DNA of 64,000 nucleotides from Athripsodes cinereus (lineage: Eukaryota > Arthropoda > Insecta > Trichoptera > Leptoceridae): the NCBI GenBank assembly GCA_947579605.1, contig OX388329.1, positions 21,594,299-21,658,298 of the forward strand. The letters are read 5' to 3'. The position numbers and the translations under genes were made by a program. The notes under the pieces were generated by a model. The model did no database searches and had not been told where the DNA came from. It was given only the letters and a program-made list of their open reading frames with translations. Of the stretch, positions 1 to 11,884 are shown in pieces. Position 1 is the first letter of the stretch, and each line of letters starts with the position of its first letter.

Positions 1-420
1 TAAAAATTTGCAGTACCAAGAAACAGGGAAGGTAACGTATTTGATTCATGGGCAAGAGTTAACCAGGAGACCATATTATCTAGAAGAATATTGCGTTATA
101 ATTTATCACGCATGTAGCCTACATCGTGAATAAATGTAATAACTGTTTTATATAAAATACCGCAACTTTTCTCAGTGCCAGTGACACATGGGCAAAAGTA
201 AACCAGGAGAACATATCTAGAAGAATATTGCGCTATAATTTATCACGCATGTAGCCTACATCGTGGAAACTGTTTTATATAAAATACCACAACTTTTCGC
301 AGTGCCAGTGACAGGGAAGGTAACGCATTTGGTTCATGGGAAAAAGTAAATCAGGTGAACATATTTAGAAGAAGATTGCGTTAAATTTATCACGCATGTA
401 GTCTACATACTAATACTTGC
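1..420 (+). repeat. Minisatellite cluster A (about 3 monomers, truncated by window edge)
   Basis: Monomers of about 140-150 bp each contain the run gggcaaaagttaaccagg, then agaagaatattgcg, then a histidine-like word catgtagcctacatcgtg. The anchor words recur near 50, 188 and 337. The first monomer is cut by the window edge. The cluster heads the first large tandem unit. Confidence 0.85.
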
Positions 421-983
421 AGAGGTCGCTAATCAGTGGGTCAGTTCCAACAACATCTCATTCCAATTTTCTTTAACGCAGCTAAAAGTTTAAAAGATAG
501 ATCCTTTCCGTGAAAAATAGGACATTCAGGATCGGTGACATTTTAGTATTGAATGTTTTTTCCCGTGCCTTGGTCGAGAGCGCACAGAACAAAATAAGAA
601 AATATATCTACACTTCTTATCAATAAAATACCTACATAACTATACTAATTTGTATAATACTGAAATATTTGTTATTGTTATATTTTATATTGTGCCAACC
701 TTACTTTTAAAAGGCCAGTGGACCGTTGATGTATCAATAAATAAATAAATAACGATTGCATAACCTGAACATTGATTGGCAACAACTGACAAAACACAGA
801 AATCATTGCTTACGCAATATGACTCACCCATGTCTCTTTCTTAAGTATATTCTGTCTTTGTCGCATTTATTATTACAAACACATAATAATTAACACACAT
901 GCATAATAAATAATTATAGTTTTTAATCTTTGCGCTCCTAATACCTACTAGACGCAGATAGCTTTTCCGCGTTTATCGACAAG

Positions 984-1075
984 AATGTGCGGATACAAGA
1001 AGAGTGTTGTGGATAGAATGCGTGTACATAAGTTACATGGTTTGGATGCGTAGAACGAATGGATTAGGAATGGGT
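984..1075 (+). mobile_element. RTE-like LINE fragment
   Basis: A short stretch reads as Cys-Gly-Tyr-Lys-Lys-Ser-Val-Val-Asp-Arg-Met-Arg-Val, the same C-terminal region found in the longer - strand copy at 27150-27800. It is truncated on both sides and contains stops. Confidence 0.6.
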
Positions 1076-1339
1076 GAAATGCATGAGTGATTTTATATGT
1101 TTCTTTATATTATGTGTGCAAAATATATATTACCTAATAGTAAGCAAGAATTGATTTTTTTTTAAATAACCATGTAGCACCATAATACAACCTTTTTATG
1201 TTTTACGTTCAAACGTTCGTCATGATCTACATTATAGTTATGCATTCCTGGTATACATTCCATCAATCATAACAATCATAAGATTTCTGGAAGCTTTATG
1301 AATTATATTTAAGATCATAGAGTAAAATAATAATACTTT

Positions 1340-1560
1340 CTCACTGTCCTAAGACTGGTCATAGAAGAGAAGATTGAGTGCCGTAGAGGGGTTAGAAGAA
1401 GGCGGCTTTCCTGGCTCCAGAACATTCGAGAGTGTACCTAGATGAGAGATGTAGAGGAGCTATTTCATGCTGTCTAGAACAGGAAAGATTTCTCCCAGGT
1501 GGTCGTCAGCGTCGGGGGGACCCGACAGGACACGTAGAGAAGAAGAAAAAGAAATTGCTC
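1340..1560 (+). mobile_element. LINE 3' end fragment (RTE-like)
   Basis: Translation in broken frames gives an Arg-rich stretch (ECRRGVRRRRLSWLQNIREC) and then a region resembling the end of insect endonuclease/reverse-transcriptase ORFs, followed by an agaagaagaaaaag tail. It is 5' truncated, with stops and frameshifts. It is inserted in copy 1 of the large unit. Confidence 0.6.
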
Positions 1561-1758
1561 CTGGATTTCTCTAAGTTTCCAAGTGTTGTGTAGAAGCTAG
1601 CCATTCATATCGTTTCGTTTAGCGGAAAAATATGTCTCTAGTTAACTCTAAGACATGATGATAACCTGCATCGGTCACCCTCAATCCAAATCATTTTCAT
1701 AATTACGTATATAAAGTTCTTCCGAACAGAGTTTTCAATCTTAAAACTCATCGATCTT

Positions 1759-2141
1759 GCACTCTTCCTGTTGAGTCCTCACAACAACGAAGAGAACAAC
1801 TCTGGAGAGGGGACCCTGGAGTGACATTGTGGATGGACCCACATGAAGGTATCCGAGTGGGCAAACATCTGCCATACTCTTTGTGGAAAACCCTGAATAG
1901 ACTAAGGGTTGGTGTCACAAGGTGCAAGAAAAACCTTCAGAAATGGGGATACCTATCTGCAGAGGACGACATACAATGTGAATGTGGCGCAGTTCAGGAT
2001 GATAGCCACTTACTAATATGCCCACTGATGGGGGACGGCTGTAGTCCTGAAGACCTTATCATAGCTAACGACAAGGCGATGAATGTCGCCGCTTATTGGA
2101 GTGGGAAGATAAAAAGACCGGACACGTAAAGTAAAGTAAGT
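1759..2141 (+). mobile_element. LINE 3' fragment with C-terminal zinc knuckle, flanked by 9-bp target-site duplication
   Basis: An open stretch (1821-2129) encodes the C-terminus of a non-LTR retrotransposon polyprotein. It has LPYSLWKTLNRLRVGV, then a CxC...H...C knuckle (CECGAVQDDSHLLIC), then EDL and a final Trp-rich end, followed by a short (aagta)n tail. The word atcgatctt occurs at 1750-1758 and again at 2142-2150, and the flanks are continuous with copy 3 of the large unit. The element is therefore a 5'-truncated insertion with a 9-bp target-site duplication. It is dead; only the extreme C-terminus remains. Confidence 0.75.
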
Positions 2142-2186
2142 ATCGATCTTTTTAACTTCTTTTTATATACCGGAATAAGAGTGCTT

Positions 2187-2276
2187 ATGGCAAAAGACAT
2201 TCTTTTCAAGAAGTTTATATGCAAATTAGGTACATATGGTATCAGGAGAGAATATTCGATTAGTAGTATCGATTAG
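2187..2276 (+). CDS. Small conserved reading frame (29 aa) in tandem unit copy 1; function unknown
   Basis: ATG to TAG, 29 codons: MAKDILFKKF then ICKLGTYGIR then REYSISSID. The last 23 residues are the same as in the matching frame of copies 2 and 3 apart from one Lys/Arg change, with the same stop position. Just upstream of the ATG this copy has one extra base compared with copy 3, so the frame before the ATG is not conserved while the frame after it is. No known family is recognised, and no signal peptide or transmembrane segment is visible. It may instead be a chance open frame in a slowly changing repeat. Confidence 0.3.
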   Translation: MAKDILFKKFICKLGTYGIRREYSISSID

Positions 2277-2675
2277 TTCTAATACTAAGCATTCAGTACA
2301 ATCCAGAAGTCTAAAACATGTATTTTCGTTATGATTATTCGTTTTAAAAACGTCATCCATCTTAAATTTAGTCTATGAGTTTTCAAAACCGTTGATGTAG
2401 GTAAGTAGTAGCCATGAAATTAAACTGTGTGGTTATTATTTTATTTTGAGTAATGCCTTGAGAAATAAATGTGGATTGACGTACTTTCGTATTTTTTTTA
2501 TAATCACTTAAATTCATCTAACAATGAATTGGGTGATAAAATATTGTCAACAACTGAAAAGCAGAGTCATCGTTTTATCGCAATCCGACACTCCTATGTC
2601 CCTCTCTTACATATAGAAAAGTTTTCTGTCTTTATCACATAGGTACTTTATTAAATTATTATATTATACATGCAT

Positions 2676-2865
2676 GTTAAATACATAAGAAATTAGTTTC
2701 CATCTCATTCCTTGCTCTCCTGATACACAACACACATTCCTGTAAATAGTATATTATACTTAATGATATTATTATATTAAATACATAAGAAATTAGTTTC
2801 CATATCATTCCTTGCTCTCCTGATACACAATACACATTCTCGTAAATAAGGCTGCTTTCATGCAT
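2676..2865 (+). repeat. Two-copy tandem duplication, period about 98 bp
   Basis: The segment beginning aaatacataagaaattag and containing ccttgctctcctgatacac is present twice in a row with few differences. The other two copies of the large unit have it once. Confidence 0.8.
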
Positions 2866-3395
2866 CTATCAGTTTTTTGAGATTGGAAATATAGGAAGCA
2901 TAAATTTGAGGTCATTTTATGACTAAGAAATTTATGTCCATATTAGTTTTTAGCTTAGTAAATTCAGATAAATAGAAAGTACCTACTCTGACTTCTGAAA
3001 TATGAGATGGATGTCTCTATGCCCGTCATAGATTTTTAGCTATTTGTTATACAACTACATAATTAGTAGGTATGCTTCAACGCCTCCATATTTCCTTAGC
3101 TTGTAATGAAGTGAAATAAGATGAAATATTAGTTAATTGTTGAAGGGTGTAAGGTTTTATAAATTTATTAAATATTAGTTGAATTTTCTCCCAACTAACT
3201 GCATATTTGGTTTTGTAACAAATCTTTATCCTGGCTACTTCTAATGGAACATATTATGTTCTCCTGGTTAAGAGGCAGTTCATGTTAGGTACTATTTTTA
3301 TCAATTTAATCAGGCCAGTAAGTAACCAGGGCAGAATAAATGTAGAAGGAATTGATGATGGCAGCTTCCACCGCTACTTGTACTGAGGGCTTATG

Positions 3396-3960
3396 ATGCA
3401 AAAGTTAACCAGGAGAACATATTATCTAGAAGAATATTGCGTTATAACCTATCATGCATGTTGCCTATATCGTATATAAATTATTTGTGGTAACCGTTTT
3501 ATATAATATTATATAAAATACCAACCATTTTTCGCACACAGGAAAGGGAACGTATTTCGTTGGTGGGCCTAAGTTAACAGGAGAACATATCTAGAAGAAT
3601 ATTGCGTTATAACTTATCATGCATGTAGCCTACATCGTGAATGAATGTGATATCTGTTTTATGTAATAACCACTTTTCACAGTACCAGAAACAGGGAAGG
3701 AAACATATTTTGTTAGTGGGCCTAAGTTAACCAGGAGAACATATTATCTAGAAGAATATTGCGTTATAAATTCATCATGCATGTAGCAAACATCGTGAAT
3801 AAATTAATGAAGTAACTGTTTTAATAAATAAAATACCAACCACATTTCGCAGTGCCAGAGACAGGGAAGGTACGTATTTAGTACATGGGCAAAAGTTAAC
3901 CAGGAAAACATATCTGGAAGAATGTTGCCTTATAATTTATTCCGCATGAATTGCAGAAGC
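3396..3960 (+). repeat. Minisatellite cluster B (4 monomers)
   Basis: Four monomers carrying the ttaaccaggagaacat anchor near 3405, 3572, 3724 and 3894, period about 150-170 bp. They head copy 2 of the large unit. Confidence 0.85.
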
Positions 3961-4436
3961 CGCTTATCATTTTATCGACTCCAGCAATATCTCATTGCAA
4001 TTTTATTTTAAAAATTTGAAGTTTAAAAAGTACCAGACGCGGTGGCATGCCTCATCGCTGAATGTAAATTTTAATTTGTCTTCAACGTGAGATTTTACAG
4101 ACTGTCCTTTGCAAGCCACTCGAAAATTACAAAAAAGTAAATCCTGATTTCACCAAGAGTAGTAGATTCTTATATCAAATTATAAACGTGTCGAATACTT
4201 GTCCTTATGGCTCGTTGGTATACTAGGTGAGGACAATTGATTATAGAACGTTATTTAACATGTAACTTTTGAAGAATCGTTACGTCCTCGCAATAAGCTT
4301 ATGCAGCGAAAATGGAAAATGTTTGAACATTTGAAATAGTGGAAGGTATGATTTAACCCGAGATTCTCGATTGAAGTTTCGCAATTCTACCATCATACCA
4401 TTACCAACACACCCCATTACATAAACACATCCATAG

Positions 4437-5705
4437 CTATTGTTCACTTTCTAGCAGACATTTAGGCATCTTATAATAATAATAATAATAACTAGACAAT
4501 TTATAGTGCGCCGTTTTGTGGAATATATTCACTTCAAGGGCGCATCCTAAAATATCGTGTTTATACCTATGATTGAAGCCTGATACATATAATACAAATA
4601 TTAATAAGCTATTATAAAAACTAAACATATATAAATAACAATAAGTTGTACAATTTATATCATTTATATGATATACCAAACAAGTGTGTCTTTAATCGAC
4701 TCTTGAACAGATCAAGAGACTGTGTCTTACGCACTTGTTCAGGAAGATCATTCCACATGGATGGTCCAGCCGAGCTGAAGGCTCGAAAGGAATACTTAGG
4801 TCTCCCTCTTACACCGATTTCCGTCAACCTGACACCCGTATCAGAACCTGACCTAAGAGTGCTTTGTCTTTGATTTGGAACTTGCTGTCTACAGAGTTCG
4901 GAGATGTATGATGGAGCCATATTATGAATGGATTTGAAGACTGTGAGGCAAACCTTGAAAGCAATCCTTTCAGCGCACTTGAGCCAGTGCAGATTTTTGA
5001 GGGTACTAGTTATATGGGAGCGTTGGTCCATTTTGAAAATTAAGCGGGCAGCGGCGTTGAGCACAGATTGGATTCTCTGAAGCTGGTATTGCGGTAAATT
5101 GGCCAGAATACCGTTACAGTAATCTACCCGAGATACCACAAAGGAATTTATCAATGTTCTAGCATCGTGGGATGTCAGACATCTTCTAATGGGAGTTAAT
5201 TGCCTCAGTGAAAAGAAACATTTACTGACGGTTGATGAGACGTGTTTATCCATAGATAATGAACTGTCAATGTAGGCTCCAAGAAACTTAACATGTTTGG
5301 ATGGAATGATGTTGATGTTTTGAATGGATATAGGGTCGTAGTTTATAAGGTGTTGTCGTCTCGGTGAAGCAACCCAAAGGAATTCGGTCTTAGTAGGATT
5401 TATTTTTAATTTATTCACTGACATCCAGTGCGAAATTTCAGAGATACATGAAATAACATCTTGTTTTAGTAGATCTTGTGAATCAGGGGAGCACGATTTG
5501 AAGAAAAGCCGATCATCAGCATACGAATACGTTTGGAAACCAAGTTGTTGGATTAGAAATTCAAGCTCATTCGTATATAAATTGAAGAGCAAAGGACCAA
5601 GTACCGAACCCTGAGGAACGCCGTATATGCATGAGCTTTTTTCAGGCAGCGTGTTATTGAACTTGAGTTCACATTCACGCTCTGTTATACAAACTTGTTA
5701 TACAA
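4437..5705 (-). pseudogene. 5'-truncated CR1/L2-like LINE, reverse transcriptase C-terminal half
   Basis: Read on the - strand, the frame 5705 to 4660 starts inside the reverse transcriptase palm. It shows GVPQGSVLGPLLFNLYTNEL, the catalytic YADD motif, then KLKINPTKTEFLW and FLGAYIDSSLSM (thumb). It ends with the LINE C-terminal region SMWNDLPEQVRKTQSLDLFK. A 3' untranslated part shares the word gcgccgttttgtg with the copy at 9660-10205 and ends in an (ATT)n tail near 4475-4490. The endonuclease and the N-terminal half of the RT are missing, so this is a dead copy typical of target-primed insertion. Family (CR1, L2, Kiri or Daphne type) is provisional. Confidence 0.85.
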
Positions 5706-6289
5706 ACAACAAAGATCCATTTTAGAGATTGATGGTTTTCCTGTGTCTTGATAAAGAGCGCATAGACTCATAGAGCATAATACGGTAATACATCGACACT
5801 TCTTGCCAATACAATATCTAATATGGTTGCATAAACTGAACATTGATTGGCAACAACTGACAAAACACAGAAATCATTGTTTACGCAATATGACTAACCC
5901 ATGTCTCTTTCTTAAATATATTCTGTCTTTGTCACGTTTATTATTATAAATACATAATAATATACATGCTTAATAAATAAATATTCCTTTTGGTCTTTGC
6001 ACTCCTAGTATTTGACACAGATAACTTTTCCGCATTTCTCAGTATGTTTGTAAATATTCTTACTATATTATTTAAACTGAAGTACCTACATTCAGCATTG
6101 CCTTCAGCGGCAATGAGTTGGTACTGCGGCCGGAAGAAGAAGACATTGAACATAGTCATAAAAAAAACATTATGTACCTAGAAACAATCAATAGAAAATT
6201 GCATCTTTACATCGTCACGTGGGGTAGCAAGTAGAATAAATACTGCATGTAATAATCATCTAGGATGGGTGGCGTAGCTCTCACAACTC

Positions 6290-7000
6290 CAGCTTGAAGC
6301 CACTTTACATCATACAGCGAAAAATTATTAAGATTATATTGCATAAGCCGAGTGATTACCCATCTGACCAACTGTTTTCTGACTTTGGAGTATTAAGATT
6401 GGACACAATATATAGGAGACAAATGTACTGCGTATTTGTAAGGAATATTTATAACTGATCCGATCCACCCGGTGGAGTGCATTAGCACATTGCCTCGTCT
6501 AGGTGGTCTTATAAAAATACCAAAAAAAAACACAACGTTTGCGCAAAACCACTACTCCTACCTAGGAGTGAAGTGGTATAATGCTTTGCCGGTGGATTGC
6601 AAGATCTAGCAAATATTGGTATAGCTAAGTTTAAGTTAGCTTTAAAAAAGTTAATGAAGTAGATTTTTCTTTTCTTTGGGTATAGATCATTGATTGAAAA
6701 TATTGTACCTTATTGTTATTTAATTTATATTAACATGTTTATTTTTGTACGATGTGTTTTTCTTTTCAAGTTTATGGAAAGTTTCAGGATTTATTCTGAT
6801 AATGTTTTTGGTAGTGTTTTCTTTTTATTTACTTTTGTTTTGTTTTGTAATATTGTAACAATGTAGCTCACTTCAAAACACGAGATTTTCTCTTTTTGAA
6901 GTTGGGTCATTGAAAAATAATGTTTTATTTATATGTATTTGTTAACTATGTAAATATGTTTTAAAAAATATATAAATAAATAAATAAAAAAAAAATAACT
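6290..7000 (+). pseudogene. 5'-truncated LINE, C-terminal region
   Basis: Broken translation gives IIQRKIIKIILHKPSDYPSD and FGVLRLDTIYRRQMYCVFVR, the conserved stretch after the RT domain of CR1/Jockey-type LINEs, then an AT-rich 3' part ending in (taaa)n at 6975-6990. The flanking sequence (aataatcatctaggatg on the left, gaaggaattgtatgattatg on the right) is contiguous in copy 3 of the large unit at 15185-15260, so the boundaries are well supported. Confidence 0.75.
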
Positions 7001-7117
7001 AAACTGAAGATGAAGGAATTGTATGATTATGATTATAATATCATTTTTATGTTTTATAATTGAATTGTTGTCCTATGTACACATAAATAAATAAATTGTA
7101 AAAAAAAAAAAATTTTT

Positions 7118-7350
7118 TAAAGATATACCTATCTGGGTATTTGTTATAAACCCAAATACAACCTCATACACCTTTCACAGTAAGCTACTGTATTTTAAAT
7201 TGTAAATAAAAATATAATTTTATAAATAAATAACTAACTAACTAACTAAAAGCTTGTGGCGTGAAAGGGGAGTTTGCCGGCACCTGGTATCGAACCACGG
7301 ACCCCTTGTTCACGAGGCCGAGACACTACCTCCAGGCTACCGACGAACTC
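7118..7350 (-). mobile_element. tRNA-derived SINE (family S1), with internal AT-rich insertion
   Basis: On the - strand it has a tRNA-like head with an A box (tagcctggaggtag) and a B box (ggttcgataccagg), then the body aactcccctttcacgccac and a gggtttataacaaa tail. About 60 bp of AT-rich sequence with (aact)n at 7186-7247 interrupts the body where the four other copies are continuous. Confidence 0.8.
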
Positions 7351-7802
7351 TACAAATACAATCCAACATTTTTTGTAATTATTCAGGTAGCTCTTGCGTC
7401 ATAAAAATGTTTAGAAAATACAGAAATATATTATTCAAGAACTTACTGTACCTACACGGGATATACATATTATATTTTAAAATAATTTTGTTCATTATAA
7501 CATAACTGATTGATTTTCATACTTTTCTTAAAACTTGTGCAAAATGAAAATATAAATAACCTAATTGTTTGAATATATATTTTAAAATAACCATGTAGGT
7601 ACCACCATAATACAACCTTTCTATGTTTTACGCTCAAACTGTCGTCCTGTTATGCTTTCCTGGTATACATTCTAAGATTTTCGGGAGCTTTAGGGATATA
7701 TTGTACATTAAAATGAATTATATTTAAGACCATAGAGTAAATTACTTGTAACTCTTTGATAGGACCCATTCTGAGTTTCCAAGTACTAGCCAGCCATTAA
7801 TT

Positions 7803-8215
7803 TGGGTTAGTTGGAAGAGATCGCGCCTTTGCGATAAACTCGCCCTCTGTATATTGATTGTATTTAATTTGAATGTATACATTTTATGTCTTCTTCTTCT
7901 TCTTAGTCAGCCATCTCTCCACTGCTGGATATAGGGCTCTTCCAAACTCTTCCAATCGTTGCGGTCCTGTGCCCTATGTATCCATTTCCTTCCCGCGATT
8001 GGAGTAATGTCGTCAGTCCATCTCTTTTGTGGTCTGCCGATGCTTCTTTTGTTGCTCCATAGTCGCTATTTGAGGATTCTAGGAGTCCATCTACTGTCGT
8101 TTCGTCTCACAACATGACCCACCCATTGCCACTTAAGCTTTGCAACACGATCCATAATATCAGTGACATTTTATGTAATTGTTTTTAATCAATGTACAGT
8201 AAAGAATGAATAAAT
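7803..8215 (+). mobile_element. LINE 3' UTR fragment (family R3) split by a nested LINE
   Basis: Contains gggttagttggaagagatcg, gataaactcgccctctg and the tail caatgtacagtaaagaat followed by (aata)n. This is the 3' end of a LINE family found nine times in the window. It is interrupted at 7890-8165. Confidence 0.8.
7890..8165 (-). mobile_element. RTE-like LINE 3' fragment nested in another LINE tail, 11-bp target-site duplication
   Basis: On the - strand it encodes KWQWVGHVVRRND, GRPQKRWTDDI, KWIHRAQDRNDWKSLEEPYI and a stop, then an (aag)n tail. This is the C-terminus of insect endonuclease-reverse transcriptases. The word acattttatgt sits on both sides (7879-7889 and 8166-8176), an 11-bp target-site duplication. 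Confidence 0.85.
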
Positions 8216-8377
8216 AAATTAATATTTTTTCGTTTAGCGAAAAACATGTCTCTAGTTTATTCTAAGGCATAGTGATGATCTACATTGGTCACCTTTTATC
8301 AAAATCGTATCCATAATTGTGTATATTTACTTCTTCAGAACAGAGTTTTCAATCTTAAAACTCATTTCGTATGTACT

Positions 8378-8467
8378 ATGGTAGAAGGCACTCCTTTCAA
8401 GAAGTTCATATGCAAATTAGGCACATATGGTATCAGGAGAGAATATTCGATTAGTAGTATAGATTAA
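8378..8467 (+). CDS. Small conserved reading frame (29 aa) in tandem unit copy 2; function unknown
   Basis: ATG to TAA, 29 codons: MVEGTPFKKF, ICKLGTYGIR, REYSISSID. Same length as the frame in copy 1. Differences from copy 1 over the shared 23 residues are silent (TTT/TTC, GGT/GGC, ATC/ATA, stop TAG/TAA). No known family. Confidence 0.3.
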   Translation: MVEGTPFKKFICKLGTYGIRREYSISSID

Positions 8468-9659
8468 TTCTAATACGAAGCATTCAGTACAATCCAGAGG
8501 TCGAAAACATGTATTTTCGTAATGAGTAGGTATTCGTTTTTAAAATTAGTCTATGAGTTTTCAAAGTCGTTGATGTAGGTAAGTAGTAACCATGAAATTA
8601 AACTCTGTGTGTTTATTCTTTTATTTTGAGTAATGCCTAGAGAAATAAATGTGGATTGACGTACTTACGTAGTTTTTTTTATAATCATTTATATTCGTGT
8701 TATGATGAATTGGATGTTTTGCTGTAATAAAATATTGTCGACAACTGAAAGGCACAGTCATCATTTTATCGCAATCCGACACTCCTATGTCCCTCTCTTA
8801 CATATAGAAAAGTCCTCTGTCTTTATCACATATACTTAATGATATTATTATAATTATTAAATACATAAGTAATTAGTTTCCATCTCATTCCTTGCTCTCC
8901 TGATACACAACACACATTCCTGTAAATAGGGCTGCTTCCATGCATCGACTGAGGCCACTGCGAACATTGCCATAAATGGAGTGTGTATCTAACAAGTAAG
9001 AGGATTCGTGTACTTGGGCAGCAGAATAAATCAAGATGGATTATCGTATTATATATGCATGATTTATCATAAGAAATTTGTATTTATACATAAGAAATTA
9101 ATTTCCATTTCATTCCTTATTAGTTTTTTGATTAGTAAATTCAGATAAATAGAAGTACTCCGACTTCTGAAATATATGGAAGTGAGATGAAAGTCTCCAA
9201 TAAAAAAATATTATGAATGTCCGTCATAGTTTTTAGATATATCTATTTCTTTCACAACTTATCAGTGTGCTTAAACGCTTCCATATTTCCCTAACTTGTT
9301 AAATCGATGGGAAGCTAATAATCATGAAACTTCATTATCGATACTAATTTTCTGTGTTTTCTTGGAAAAATGTTTTAGGGATGAAATATCAGTTAAATCT
9401 TTTCCCAACACTTTGTATCAGTGTTAAATTCACATCACGCGAAGTAACTGCGGAATTGAAAAAGTAAAATTATATCCTGGATACTTCTAAATGCATATGT
9501 TCTCCTGTTGAAAAGGTCATGCGTAAGTTCATCTCAGTGTCTAATGGTTTTCCTGATGTTGACATCGTGTTGGTAGTATCTAATTATTTATTAATTCAAA
9601 CACAACAGCACATAATACGTAACTTAATAAAACACAATAACAAAAAAAAATATGCCAAG

Positions 9660-10205
9660 ACCATTATTAATTAATTATATTATTATTATTATTTGGATGA
9701 TTTGTAAAGCGCCGTTTTGTGAAAAAAATCCACCTCAAGGGCGCTCTTTGCTAACTAAGGTTGTGCTTGAATTATTCCGTGAGATTTCTTGAATAGATAA
9801 GTTTTCAGTTGGTTCTTGAAACGAGATATGTCCTGCGTTTCTCTGATCGTTTGTGGAAGCCTGTTCCAGACTACAGGTGCAGATATTGCAAAAGCACGCT
9901 CCACGTACACTGGTTTCGATACAGTACTGGTCACCTCCAATTTAGTTGTTATATCTTGACAAGACCTAAGTGTTGTCTGTCTATGACTTAACGCCTGTCT
10001 ACCACAGAGTTCCATGATATATTCTGGGGCCATAGCATGAAGTGCCTTAAATACTGTCAAACACACTTTAAATTCAACTCTCTCCGGACATCTGAGCCAG
10101 TGAAGAGATTGAAGGGTGGCAGATAATAATATGTGTGAAGAGCGATTCAGTTGATAAATGAAACGTGCAGCCGCATTAAAAACGGACTGAATCCTCTGGA
10201 GTGTA
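9660..10205 (-). pseudogene. 5'-truncated CR1/L2-like LINE, same family as 4437-5705
   Basis: On the - strand it encodes the C-terminal end of the same protein as the 4.4-5.7 kb copy: FKVCLTVFKALHAMAPEYI, then VVWNRLPQTIRETQDISRFK and a stop at 9755. The 3' UTR shares gcgccgttttgtg and ends in (att)n at 9680-9693. Only the last part of the ORF is present. Confidence 0.85.
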
Positions 10206-11165
10206 GAAATTAATACGGCTCTTGGACAGCGATCAGCATTTTATCTGTCACCAAGGCTGTACAATTTGTTACCTGATCATCTTAAGCTTAATATAAAACT
10301 AAGCGTTATTATACGAAACATTAAAAAATGGTTAATGGAGATGGGTCGGTCTGAAGCGAGGAGCAAGCTTTTTACTCATGTGACTTAAATTGCGGATTGA
10401 GTATTACTTGTGGTTATTCGTTTATTCATTCCTTATTTTATTTTATTGATTGATATTGTATTTAATTTTTGATTCTTAATTTTTACAGACAATCATGTAT
10501 TGACTTGTTTTATTTCATTTGACTTGGTTTTATCAGGAATTCATTGATTCGTTGTCTTACATATTTGATGATTTTTATTTCATTATTTTATTTTATTTTG
10601 TTACTTTATTTTATTGTTTTATTATATTGTTTTATTTTCTTTAATTTTTATCTTGTTCATCTGTTTATTCTTGTATTCATTGATTAATCTGTTTGTTTAA
10701 TATTCCATATATTCATTTTTTCACCTTATTTTGCATGCGTTTAATTATAGAACCATTTGCATATTTTAATTTTTATTTAGGTAGTTAGTCAATTAATTTA
10801 TTTGATTATTTATTTATTTGTTTATTTATTTATTTATTTGTTCATTGTTATATTATTATTATTTATTCATTTAATTCTCCATCATTTTCCAAATATTCAT
10901 TTCTTTACTTTATTGTGTTTGCGTTTAATTATTGACTCATTGACATATTTTCATTTTTAATTAATTTATTTATTATTTGTTTATTGTGATTTTTTTTTGG
11001 ATATAATGATAGTTTGTTGATTGTATATTGTTTATTATTTTTATTCGCAGCACGCCTCGATACAGGTTAACCTAGTGAGGCTGCTGCAACTTAATTGTAA
11101 CCATGTTAAGAAAAAATGTATGTTGATATTTTGTATTTGTGCGCAATAAAAGAATTTCAATTTCA
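10205..11165 (+). pseudogene. 5'-truncated LINE with long T-rich 3' UTR
   Basis: Starts abruptly next to the oppositely oriented LINE at 9660-10205. A short frame reads ALGQRSAFYLSPRLYNLLPD then KWLMEMGRSEARSKLF and a stop near 10388, the ORF2 end of a CR1/Jockey-like LINE. The following 770 bp are a tttat-rich untranslated tail ending gcaataaaagaatttcaatt at 11165. The host unit resumes directly afterwards. Confidence 0.75.
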
Positions 11166-11539
11166 ATAATTACCTTTTTTATCAATTTAATCATACCAGT
11201 AACCAGGGTAGAATAAACGCCTAAGGAATTGATGATGATGTTATAGGAGCTTTTATCGCTTCATATACTTTTTATTTACTAGGCAACCCAGTCAACTAGG
11301 GCTGATTTATGAACTTATTTATACTTAAGACATGATACTCGTATAAATGGTTACTTCTAATGAAATATACCTAGTAAAAAGTTCATCTCAACCTTATTTT
11401 TACGTTGACATCGTGATGTTCTTAATAAGTATGTACAACTTAATTACTGTTTTAATCAATTTAATCAAGCTGGCGATCAGGGTAGCATAAATTTTGAAGG
11501 AATTGATTTATTTATTTATCATTTGTACACGGCGTGAGC

Positions 11540-11880
11540 CTTTTACACGTTAAACATATAACAAAGTAAAAAAAAAAAAAACAATTTGACAGACAATAAT
11601 ATTAAAAAATGAATTGATACAAATTTATAAAAATAAACATTAACATGTAACAAAAATAGTAGTAATTTGAACAAAACAACTACATAAAGTAATAGAATAG
11701 AACAATTATTATATTAAATTATACAGAGATTGGACAAAATTTGATGAATATAAACATAATAAATGTCATATACCTACATATTAAAATAAATATCCATTTA
11801 AAATAGTCAAAGATGATAATAGTCAAATTCATTATAATATAATAGTTAATTGATATAGATAATAGTCAATTGATGATGTT
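11540..11880. other. AT-rich spacer
   Basis: A-rich sequence with no open frame of note and no recognised repeat boundary. It separates copy 2 of the large unit from LINE debris. Confidence 0.5.
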
Positions 11881-11884
11881 ATGT

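Larger units (their letters stand above)
420..3400 (+). repeat. Large tandem unit, copy 1
   Basis: First copy of the large unit, the least interrupted one. It is broken by an RTE-like LINE scrap near 984-1075, a LINE 3' end at 1340-1560 and a LINE C-terminal fragment at 1759-2141. It carries a small ATG-initiated frame at 2187-2276. An internal tandem duplication with period about 98 bp lies at 2676-2860. No long coding region is open. Confidence 0.75.
3960..11540 (+). repeat. Large tandem unit, copy 2 (heavily interrupted)
   Basis: Same block order as copy 1, split by a - strand LINE (4437-5705), a + strand LINE (about 6290-7000), a SINE (7118-7350), a LINE tail with a nested LINE (7803-8215) and a pair of back-to-back LINEs (9660-11165). 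The closing block (ggatagaataaacg-like) resumes after 11165. Confidence 0.7.
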
